Assembly: GCA_038030265.1 (NCBI GenBank)
Contig: CM075938.1
Coordinates: forward strand, 52,259,189 to 52,323,188
DNA length: 64,000 nucleotides
DNA from: Corythucha ciliata
Lineage: Eukaryota; Arthropoda; Insecta; Hemiptera; Tingidae
Direction: 5' to 3'
This document shows, piece after piece, positions 47,125 to 57,700 of this stretch; positions within the stretch are counted from its first letter, which is position 1, and every line of letters begins with the position of its first letter. Position numbers and translations under genes: made by a program. Below the pieces are notes generated by a model, which saw only the letters and a list, made by a program, of their open reading frames with translations, was not told the DNA's origin and did not search any database.

Positions 47125-50045
47125 CTAATTTGCGGAAAATCAGTAATGCTTGCGGAAACAACATAAAAAATTATCCTAGGACGCTGAAAATGCACACAGT
47201 TCCTACTTGCATTGATCCTAAGGAACTTTATCCAGAGTTACCCCGAATTACCGAATAGTACTAGTACTTCTCCCCGAAGAGTCATTTGCGGAAACGATAA
47301 AAGCTTGCGGAAACGATATGTAAAAAAGTTGGAGGACGCTCAAACCACTCACAGTTACTTCTGACGTCGTTTATCACAATATTTGCTAACAGTTGCCCCG
47401 AGTTACCGAATAGTACTAGTACTTCTCCCCGAAGAGTAATTTGCTAACAGTAACCCCGACTTTTCGCTGGTAAAAAATTTGGAGGACGCTCAAACCACTC
47501 ACAGTTACTTCTGACGTAGTTTAGCAGAATATTTGCTAACAGTAACCCCGAGTTACCGAATAGTACTAGTACTTCTCCCCGAAAAGTCATTTGCGGAAAC
47601 GAAAAAAGCTTGCGGAAACGATATGTAAAAAATTTGGAGGACGCTCAAACCACTCACAGTTACTTCTGACGTCGTTTATCAGAATATTTGCTAACAGTTA
47701 TCTCGAGTAACCGAAAATTACTAGTACTTCTCCTCGAAGAGTCATTTGCGGAAACCATATGTACAAAATTTGGAGGACGCTCACACCACTCACAGTTATT
47801 TCTGACGTCGTTTAGCAGAATATTTGCTAACAGTAACCCCGAGTTACCCGAATAGTACTAGTACTTCTCCCCGAAAAGTCATTTGCGGAAACGATATGTA
47901 CAAAATTTGGAGGACGCTCAAACCACTCACAGTTATTTCTGACGTCGTTTAGCAGAATATTTGCTAACAGTTATCCCGAGTTACCGAATAGTACTAGTAC
48001 TTCTCCCCGAACAGTCATTTGCGGAAACGAAAAAAGCTTGCGGAAACGATATGTAAAAAATTTGGAGGACGCTCTAACCACTCACAGTTACTTCTGACGT
48101 CGTTTATCACAATATTTGCTAACAGTTGCCCCGAGTTACCGAATAGTACTAGTACTTCTCCCCGAAGAGTAATTTGCTAACAGTAACCCCGACTTTTCGC
48201 TGGAAAAAAATTTGGAGGACGCTCAAACCACTCACAGTTACTTCTGACGTAGTTTAGCAGAATATTTGCTAACAGTAACCCCGAGTTACCGAATAGTACT
48301 AGTACTTCTCCCCGAAAAGTCATTTGCGGAAACGAAAAAAGCTTGCGGAAACGATATGTACAAAATTTGGAGGACGCTCAAACCACTCACGGTTACTTCT
48401 CACGTCGTTTAGCAGAATATTTGCTGACAGTAATCTCAGGTAACCAAAAAGTCCTAGTACTTCTCACCGAAGAGTCATTTGCGGGAACGAAAAAAGCTTG
48501 CGGAAACGATATGTACAAACTTTGGATGATTCTCACACCACTCCCAGTTACTTCTGACGTCGTTTAGCAGAATATTTGCTAACAGTTACCTCGAGTTACC
48601 GAATAGTACTAGTACATCTCCCCAAAGAGTCATTTGCGGAAGCGATAAAAGCTTGCGGAAACGTTATGTAACAAAGTTGGAGAACGCTCAAACCACTCAC
48701 AGTTATTTCTGACACAGTTTGAAAGAATATTTGCTAACAGTAATCCCGAGTTACCGAATAGTACTAGTACTTCTCCCTGAAGAGTCATTAGCGGAAGCGA
48801 TATGTAGAAAATTTGAAGGAAGCTCAAACCACTCACAGTTACTTTTGACGTCGTTTAGCAGAATATTTGCTAACAGTTATCTCGAGTAACCGAAAATTAC
48901 TAGTACTTCTCGTCGAAGAGTCATTTGCGGAAACGATAAAAGCTTGCGGAAATGTTATGTAAAAAAGTTGGAGAACGCTTAAACCACTCACAGTTACTTC
49001 TGACACAGTTTGAAAGAATATTTGCTGACAGTAATCTCAGGTAACCAAAAAGTCCTAGTACTTCTCACCGAAGAGTCATTTGCGGAAACGAAAAAAGCTT
49101 GCGGAAACGATATGTAAAAATATTGTACGACGCTCAAACCACTCCCAGTTACTTGTAACATAGTTTGGCAGATTATTTGCTACCAGTTATGTCGGGTAAC
49201 TAAAAAGTACTAGTACTTCTCCCTGAAGAGTCATTTGCGGAAACGATAAAAGCTTGCGGAAACGTTATGTAAAAAAGTTGGAGAACGCTCAAACCACTCA
49301 CAGTTACTTCCATAATAACCAAAAAGTTTTACATAGTTCTTTTCCACGATGAGTTGCTTGAAAAAACGACAAAAGCTTGCGGACTCGACGTAATGAGTGA
49401 TCCGAGGACGCTGAATATGCGCCCAGTTACTACTCACACTGACCTAAAGAATGTCTGTCCACAGCGATTGAGGGCAAATACCTCAGGCAGAAGCTCCTTA
49501 ATGCCTACCGAATGAGACAAATTACAAGACTGTTTTCTTTAGGATAATAAATTGATGTCCCAAATTCAGTTTCTTGAGATCAGTGCAAGTAGGAACTGTG
49601 TGCATTTTCAGCGTCCTAGGATAATTTTTTTTGTCGTTTCCGCAAGCTTTTATCGTTTCCGCAAATGTGGTTTGAGCGTCTTCCAAATTTTGTACATATC
49701 GTGTCCGCAAGCTTTTTTCGTTTCCACAAATGACTCTTCGGAGAGAAGTACTAGTACTATTCGGTAACTCGGGGTAACTGTTAGAAAATATTCTGCTTAA
49801 CGACGTCAGAAGTAACTGTGAGTGGTTTGAGCGTCCTCCAAATTTTTTACATATCGTTTCCGCAAGCTTTTTTCGTTTCCGCAAATTACTCTTCGGGGAA
49901 AAGTACTAGTACTATTCGATAACTCGGGGTAACTGTGGACAAAGTTTCTTGAGATCAGTGCAAGTAGGAACTGTGTGCATTTTCAGCGTCCTGGGATAAT
50001 TTTTTATGTCGTTTCTGCAAGCATTACTGATTTTCCGCAAATTAG
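47125..50045. mobile_element. Foldback element with internal higher-order satellite array
   Basis: Terminal inverted repeats of at least 95 bp (CTAATTTGCGGAAAATCAGT ... ATCCTAGGACGCTGAAAATG) close the element on both sides. Inside are about 14 forward monomers of 135, 150 or 155 bp (GGAGGACGCTCAAACCACTC, CCGAATAGTACTAGTACTTC, GCTTGCGGAAACGATATG), then about 3 monomers in reverse from 49,590. A block of five monomers (150+155+136+137+155 = 733 bp) at 47,331 repeats at 48,064. No open frame with a known motif. The architecture is like Drosophila FB elements. Confidence 0.8.
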
Positions 50046-50049
50046 GACG

Positions 50050-50835
50050 TCCCAAAAACGCTAAATCGTGGCTGAAATTGAGGAAAATCGCTATTCAGTG
50101 GCTGAGATGAGCAAAAAGTGAATATTCGCGACTGGGATATAGAAACATCGCGGGAGCGCAAGCGAAAGAAAAAGCGCAGGTGTGCCAATAATTTATGCGA
50201 TTTGTGATGGAGCGCTAATGAATTGCAAAAAACAAACGGCTAAAATGGGGGGGGGAACGCTAAATTCGTTCTCTCAATTTCGCCACTAGTCAAGCCGCTA
50301 ATTAACGTGTTTTTCACTTTTAGCCGCGAATTAGTGTTTTTCACCATTATAGCTGCAAATTAGCGTTTCCCTCAATTTTAGCCGTGAATTGACGTTGTTT
50401 TACATATTAGCCGCTCCAAGAGTGGGAAAAGTCTCTAATTAACGGTTAAAATTAAGAAAAGGTGCTAATTCGGGTTTAAAATTGAGAAAATGCGCTAACT
50501 CATGGCCGAAATTCATAAAAAAAAAGGTAGTTCGCAGCTCCTGATGCAAGTTTGTTATCGTCGTGGCTAAAATCGAGAAAAACCGCTAAATTCGCGGCTG
50601 ATACAGAACACAAAAAACAAAAAAAAACGGTTATTCGCGCCTAAAATCAATAAACACAGTACTTCGCTGATAAAAAATTGGATTAAGCGTCAACCCCCCC
50701 CCCTCCCACAAAGTAAAATTTGAAAAATGTTCTAAATTGCGGCTTTAATAGGGAAAAACGCGAACTCGTGGCAAAAATGGAGTCAAAACGCTACTTAGTG
50801 CGGAAGTTAGGAAAACCCCCCAATTCGCGAGGTCA
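50050..50835. repeat. ~30-bp minisatellite between foldback elements
   Basis: Reverse-form words to about 50,400 (TTTTAGCCGCGAATTAG), then forward-form words (GCTAATTCGGGTTTAAAATTGAG). The strand switch point is marked by GCCGCTCCAAGAGTGGGAAAAG, close to the similar GCCGCTCTAAGAGTG at 46,960. Confidence 0.6.
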
Positions 50836-50837
50836 GT

Positions 50838-51578
50838 TTAAAGCTGCAGTAGCACTTAAGACCGATCCAAAAAAAAAAAAAAAGTCCGCTGTAATTTTGT
50901 GTTATTTTTGTGACATCCTTTAAAAATATTGAGCCCAACCAGTATTGACCCAAAATGACGTTTTTCAAATGCTGCTAAAACTTGACCCCCTAGTGGCACT
51001 TGAACAAGTCTTGAGAAACAAAAGCGCAGGTTTGTGCCATCAATTTAAATGTTTGAGCCCAACCAAAAATGACTCAAAATGACGTTTTTCGAACGCTGCC
51101 ATGATTGGTCGGCCAGTAGCACTTTACCCGATCCACAAAAAAAAATCCACAGGCTGTGCTATTTTTTTTTTTTTTTTTGCCTTTTTGAGTCATCCTTTAA
51201 AAGTTTTCGAGCCCAACCTGAAACGGCCCAATATGATTTGAGAGGGGAGGGGGGGCAAAAAATGCTCGAAGATAGCATCAAATTCCTGTGGGTTTGTTTT
51301 TTAGATCTGTTGAAATGCTACTAGGGGGTCCATTTGTGGCTGTATTTGAAAAACGCCATTTTGAGTCATTTCTGGTTGGCCTCAAATTTTTTTAAAGCAT
51401 GGCCCATGAGACTCAAAAATAGCACAAAACTCCCGCGCTTTTGTTTTTTTCAGATTTATTGAAGTGCTACTAGAGGGAGCATTTGAAAAACATCATTTTG
51501 TGCCATTCCCTTCGGTTGGGCTCAAAAATAGCAGAAAATGACTGTGGATTTTTAAAATTTCTACTGCAGCTTTTACTA
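50838..51578. mobile_element. Second foldback element with ~125-bp subrepeats
   Basis: Subunit AGCCCAACCAGTATTGACCC plus CAAAATGACGTTTTTCAAATGCTGC occurs at 50,931 and 51,056 (and in part at 51,210), then reversed at 51,340 and 51,480. Outer ends AGCTGCAGTAGCACTT and AATTTCTACTGCAGCT are inverted. Same layout as 47,125-50,045 but unrelated in sequence. Confidence 0.7.
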
Positions 51579-51599
51579 AAGGCGGCTAAAACCTAAAAA

Positions 51600-52990
51600 A
51601 AAAAAAAAATCCCGATTTTCGGCTAAAAAACTTGAAAACGGTAATTCACAACTGAAATTACGAAAAACGATACTTCCCTGCAAAAAAAAAACAAAATGGG
51701 ATAAGCCGCTCGCTCGCGGATAAAATTAGGAAAAACCGCGGTTAAAATGAAGACAAATGCTATTAAATGCTAAAATCAGGAAAACCCGCTAATTCGCTGC
51801 TAAAATTCATAATAATCGCTTAACACTACAAAAATGTCTACAATAATGAAAAACGCTAATTGGTATTTAGTGACCAAGGTCAAATTCGCGGCTAAAATTG
51901 AGGAAGATCGCTGATTCGCGAATAATTTGTAGATAAAGCGCCAATGAATTGAAAAAAAAAAAAAAAACACTTCTAAAATTGAGAAAAACGGTAATTTGCA
52001 GATAAAATTGAAAATAATCGCTGATTCGAGGCCAAAATTGTAATGCAAATATTGCTAATTCTCGGGATAAAACCTATACTTCGTGGTTAAAAATTGAAAA
52101 AGCGCAAATTTCCGCATAAAATTGGGGAAAAGCGCTAAATTTGGGACAATTTATGAAAAAACGTTAATTCGGAGACAAAGTGTAGAAAAAGCGATAATGA
52201 ACGAAAGCATTAATTCACGGTGAAAGTTGACGTAAACGCTGAGCTGGGGCTGAAATTGAGAAAACACCAAGTTAGGGATTCTGAAGGCAACTCCTGGCTA
52301 ATTGTAAAATTGAGAAAAAACGCTAATTCCAGGTCAAAATTGAGTGAAAGTGCTAATCGGTGGCTAAACCTGGGAAAAACGCCAATAATTCGGGGCTAAA
52401 TTGGAGAAATCCTCAATTCGGTGATTCTGAAGAGAACTTCGTGGCTAGAATGGGAAGAAGCGCTAATCGGTGGCTAAAACTGAGAAAAACGCCAAGTCGC
52501 GGCTGAAATCGAGAAAACGCTAATTCGCGTCTAAAATTGACAAAAACTCTAGTTCGGGGCTATAACTGAGAAAAATCACTAATTCGGGGCGTTAAATGAT
52601 AAAAATCGCTAATTCTTGGCTAAAAGTGAGTGAAAATTATCGTGACTAAACTTCAGAATTCACCAACGAAAGCCCAATTCGCTGATGAAAGTAAAAGAAG
52701 GCGTGGCTAGAATGAAGAAAAAGTTCTTATTTGCGGCATAAAAAAGCTACTTTGCGACTGAAAATTGGCAAAAGCGCTAATTCGGAGACAAAATTCAGCA
52801 AAAACGTCAAGTCACGGGTTTGTGAAGGCGACTTTGTGGCTAAAATTGAAATAAAAGCGCTAATTCATGGCTAAAATCGTTCAAAAACAAACTTTAACGG
52901 TTTTGACCCGTTCAAAAAGCAATTTTGTCGGGTATTGCTAACTGAAATAACCGATTTTGCGGATTTAACTTCTTCAAACGCTAAATTTTG
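51600..52990. repeat. Degenerate ~30-bp repeat, word GCTAATTCGCGGCTAAAATTGAG
   Basis: Forward-form copy of the commonest word family, with the recurrent 'TTCTGAAGGCAAC' spacer seen also at 26,690 and 35,500. No gene. Confidence 0.65.
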
Positions 52991-52998
52991 TGGATCTA

Positions 52999-53502
52999 CA
53001 GGGTGGAACTAAAATAAATGGCATAAATGAAACGGTGATTCTAGGCCATATTTGGACCAAAATTGTCCATGAACTGATCATTAACGGTTTAGGAGATAAT
53101 CGGGTTTGTCTTAATTGGCAATGCACCCGGGGTATTTGTGACTAAATCTGCCGGGTCTCATGAAAAAAATGTTATCACTATATCACTGACATTTCAATAG
53201 CACAATTGGAAAGAGCACTAAATTCGGTGTACAAATGTGTATTCGTATCTCTAGATCGATCAATATTCATGCGATTTAATTGCAGCTGAATAGTCACTTG
53301 CTCAAACTTTCCAAAAATCCCGAGTATTTCAGACAGCTGGTCAATCCATACGCAGCCCTCGTAGGAAGTGCAGGAAATTATGGAAAAATTGTTGCCAATT
53401 AAGAAAAACCCGATTATCTCCTAAACCATTTATTATCGGACCAAAGGGTCATTTTGGTTCCAAATGTGGCCTAGAATCGCCCATTTCATGTGTGCCACCC
53501 TG
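52999..53502. mobile_element. Miniature element with CAGGGTGG ends (Tc1/mariner-like)
   Basis: CAGGGTGGAACTAAAATAAA and inner AAATGAAACGGTGATTCTAG at the left pair with CTAGAATCGCCCATTTCATG and GCCACCCTG at the right. A second pair, AATCGGGTTTGTCTTAATTG / CAATTAAGAAAAACCCGATT, lies further in. TA precedes the left end. The ends are the same type as those of the 1.5-kb palindrome at 19,545. Confidence 0.78.
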
Positions 53503-53509
53503 TGTACAT

Positions 53510-53870
53510 ATTATGATTTGCGGCTAATTTTGATTTTTTTTTCTTCAGTTTGTGAGGTACGAGGGTGGGGGGGTGAGCCGCCCTGGTGGGAGACATTTAG
53601 CTTTGAAAAGGGGAGTGGGGGATCCCTGGGTTCTAAAAGGTGATTGGAAAAATGTCGAGCAACGCCGAGGCCCCCGTCTGTGCGTCAAGGGGGCACTTCC
53701 TTGTATTGGACCTAAGAGCTGTCAATGCAGCAGAGGCCCCGGCTTTAACGCGCCTATATCCTATCAGAACACTTTTTTTAAAAAGAAATGTTTTTTAAAA
53801 TTACCAGAGTACTGCTCGGTGAGTCCGTTCATTGAAAAGGAACGAAATCCCGCGTTGACGACTGAATAGC
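53510..53870. other. Intergenic stretch before MFSD11 3' end
   Basis: A plus-strand frame of 105 codons (53552-53869) has no recognisable domain and starts in a G-run. I see no support for a gene. Confidence 0.3.
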
Positions 53871-53875
53871 ACAGT

Positions 53876-53881
53876 TTTATT
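53876..53881 (-). terminator. Candidate poly(A) signal of MFSD11
   Basis: AATAAA on the minus strand about 900 nt after the MFSD11 stop. The sequence 53,882-54,780 has little repeat content and could be a long 3' UTR. A nearer non-canonical signal cannot be excluded. Confidence 0.35.
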
Positions 53882-54780
53882 GCTTGTCCGATGATTCTCT
53901 ACAATAAACAACAAAATGCATTTAAAATTAAAAAAAAAAAAATCCCTCGAACGTTGCTTTTCATACTTTTAATTAAACTCGTCGAACGATTCGATGTTTT
54001 CAAACAGAAGAAGCGACTTGTTCCCTGAAATCGTCAGACGGAAGATTGAGTGTCGCGTTTGACAAATTCGCGAGTGCTTCGACGAATTTACCATTCCCAC
54101 TCACACTCACTCTCTCTCTCTCTCTCTCGAACGATTCTAGACGTGTTGACAAGCTTTTATGAGCTCTATCGAAGGATTTTCTGCAGGGCAAACGATAGAA
54201 TTTAAGTCGAGGCAATTATAGGGCCGTACTGGAATTCCGGCTGTAGTTTGCTTGAAGAGTACGACAATCGAATGATTCTATATTTGTCAAAGTCGATTGT
54301 AAATCGTACGGCGGCGTAATGTTCGCGATCATGTAGCCTCGATATTCATTTAATAGCAAAACCGTGAAATTTCCGCTAGTGGGGTGGCCGAGTCAAGCGA
54401 GTGGCTGTAAATTTGTCACGGTCATTGACTACGCTTTTACCCTGCCTAAAAAAAAAAAAAAAAGCTTACACGGGTGTCTTAAATTAAATAAAAATCCTTA
54501 CCTTTTACTTCGCTTTTGCCCGAAGTAAACAAAAAAATAAATACCGGCATCCTATCGTTTTCAAGCGGGAAAAACTGCGGGATGTGGGTTCAACACTTGC
54601 CAATTCCAAGTCGACTTCTTTATATTACACATTTTTCTTATAAAATTTAAAAAATAATGTCCATAAGTTGGATCACAAGCGTCAACCGACGCGTCCTTTG
54701 AAATAAATTAAAATTTAAATTTACGTACAAAGAAATAAAAAACACGGGGAAAAAAGTGTTCTAAATTTGACACAGTCTAA

Positions 54781-57700
54781 CTAATAATTTTTAGACGTTA
54801 TCTGATCGGACAGTATGGAATTGTCCAGGCGACAGTCAACCCAAAAGAAGGCGGCCGCTCCGACAATTCCAAACACCGCTGTGACGATCACTAGAGGGTG
54901 AAGGCCCGTGTAAATGCTGGCGACGAAGAAGGCGACCATGGCCAAACTCTGGGGATTTAATAACGTTAGAAATCCGCTTAGTTTGCTGCGTTATACGAGT
55001 CGGCTCATTGGTGGGGGCAGGGGGTTGTAGCTAGCACCAGGGTCAGGGTTGCCAACTCGAAATTTAACAAAATCGGGACAAAAGTTTCAAAGTTCAAAAT
55101 CTGCAAGGGCTCGAACAAAAACAAGTTCAAGACATGGCTGAGCTCGAACAAATCTAACCACAAGAAGGTCTTACCACAAAAACATTGAAGCACAAAACCC
55201 CTTGAACCCATAAAAGCTCGAATCGCAGAAAGCAGCAACCCCGAAATGCTCTAACCACAAGAAGCTCTTACTACAAAAAACGCTCAAACACATAACCACA
55301 AAATGTTCTAGCCACAAAAACTGGAACCCCAAGAAGACCAAACGCCGAAAGCTGCACAAAAATCACAAAACGTTCCAAGTATAAGAAGCCCTGACCATAA
55401 AAAGGTCTAACCACAAAAAATTGAACTCGTAAAATACCGAAATCTGCAACCCCAAGAAGCTCGGACAACAAAACGCTCTAACCACAAACAGCTCTTATAC
55501 TACGAGAAACACTCAACCACAGGAAGCACTTAACCACAAAAGCTTATAGCGAAGCTTATAGAGAGTCGAAAAAGCTCGACTTACATACAGTGCTAACCAC
55601 AAAAAGTCCAACAAAAGCAAAATTGAACCACAAAAACTTTAAAATCCAAAGAGGCCAAACGCCGAAAGCTGCAACCCAAAAATGCTATAACTACTAAATA
55701 AATGAACCAGAAAAACTCTAACCACAAAAAGCAGCAACCCTAAAATGCTCAAATCACGCTCAACACGCAACGCTCAAAACACAAAAAGCTTAACAACGGA
55801 AAGCACTAACCACAAAAACCTCTAACCAGAAATGCACTAACCACAAAAGCTCATAGTACAAAACACGCAAGCACTTAAACACAAAATGCTCTAACCACAA
55901 AAAGTGTAGCCACAGTAAAATTTAATCACAAATAAAATTGAATCCAAAAAGACCAATCGCCGAAAGCTACGACCCCAAAAATGCTCTAATCACAAGAAGC
56001 CTTATACACAAAACGTTTTGTGGGCTATAAACAAACGATTTCGTTCAACGTCCATGTTGCATGAAATTGGTCCGACAAGTACAAATGCTCAAAGTCATTT
56101 TTTTTTGTAGAGGATGACCTTGCACGGGACGAGAGGTAAAACTAGCAAAACCAGGGCTGCCCTGGGTACTTCACTCCGGTTGGCAAGCCTAACCAGGGAG
56201 ACAGTCGGTTGGTAGGGGGGCCGTAAAAACTAAAAACCGCAATAAAGCGACCGAGACAACCCTGCGAATTTTGTTTTTTGAACAACAGTCAACCCACGGA
56301 AAATCTTTTTTTTTTTTTTGTAAGCCTTGCCCTGAAAATTGATGTTTTACGACGACTAAACCTCGCGGAATTGATTTTTTATTTAGCTGATGAGCCTTTT
56401 TTTGCCCTTTAGCGAAATCTGCTAAGTTTTTCGATTAGCCAAAGTCACGAATTTGATTTTTTAAAGAGCCAAACTGTTGTAGAATTGGTTTTTTGAGTGA
56501 GCAAACCCTTCAAATTCAAAATTGGGGTTTTTAAGAACTGAAACCCGCTAATTTCTCTTCTTGAATAACCAATGCGAAAAATTTGGGGTTCAAAACGACT
56601 AAAACCAGCGAAATTGTTTTGTTTTTTCAAAAGTCCAGCCCGTGTTTATTTTTTTGAACAGCCAGCCCCAAGAAATCGTTTTTAGTGCATTTCATTCTGA
56701 AAATGCACTATTGGTCTCGTCGTGATGGTGGCAAACATGGGTCATGTCATGTTTTTTTCACGTTTCAGAACCTCTAGAACATGAATTCAGTGGTCTCCAG
56801 AATTCATATATGTATATATAATATTATGGCCGTTTTCTTGTTAGCACGGTAACTCTCGAAGAAATCAATTTAGCGGAACGCTCTTTGGCACAAAAATCAG
56901 TAGTCGTAAGACCCCGGTCGGTATTGCATTTGGGCCAAATCGGTCGAGGTGGAGGGGGGGGGGGAAATAGGGGTTGAAATGGTCAAAAAATCACTATAAA
57001 TCACCAGTTGATTCTAGAAGCATCATATTCGGTACGTATACTCCATGTTGGAGTAGCCTTTGATTCCTATTTTAATTTTTTGAAAAAGTCGAAGGGGAGG
57101 GGGTGTTGCTCCTGGAGTGGAAGTAAGTGTGTGGTCTTGTTAGCACGATAACTATCGAAGAAATCAATTCAGCGGTACGCGCTTTGGCACAAAAATCATT
57201 AGTCGTAATACCCAGGTCGGTATTGCATTTGGGCCAAATCGGTCAAGGTGGAGGGGGGGAATAGGGTTGAAATGGTCAAAAAACCACAATTCACCAGTTG
57301 ATTCTAGAAGCATTATATTCGGTACGTATACTCCATGTTATAGTAGCCTTTGATTCCCATTTTAATTTTTCGAGAAAGTCAAGGTGGTGGGGGTGGTCCT
57401 TCCGGTGTGGAAGTGTAAAAATAGCGTTGAACTTCACTAGTTCATCTTATCGCTCTAAAATTCGACTCAATAATTTAATGCAACCTAAGCTCTGGGTTCC
57501 ATTGAGATTTATCGAAAACTTTGATGGGGGGGGGGTGAAATAGGGGATGAAATTTCAAAAAAATCGCTTAAATTCACACGTTTAGGTATTATAAAATACA
57601 GCACAAAAATTTAATATAACAAAGCCCTTGGAAAACTACCGACACTTTTCAAGAGAGAGGGGTGAAAATAGAGGAAGAAGTTCGGCTTCATGAAACAAAT

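Noticed and set aside
53552..53869. 105-codon plus-strand frame
   Set aside because: Starts in a G-run, low complexity at the start, no domain or conserved motif.
54000..54215. 71-codon minus-strand frame with an RERERER stretch
   Set aside because: Driven by a (TC)n microsatellite at 54,111-54,128; probably MFSD11 3' UTR.
54380..54600. tRNA-like text GGTGGCCGAGTCAAGCGAG followed by GGGTTCAACAC
   Set aside because: The A-box-like and B-box-like parts are about 200 nt apart and no cloverleaf stems form; at most a tRNA-derived SINE remnant.
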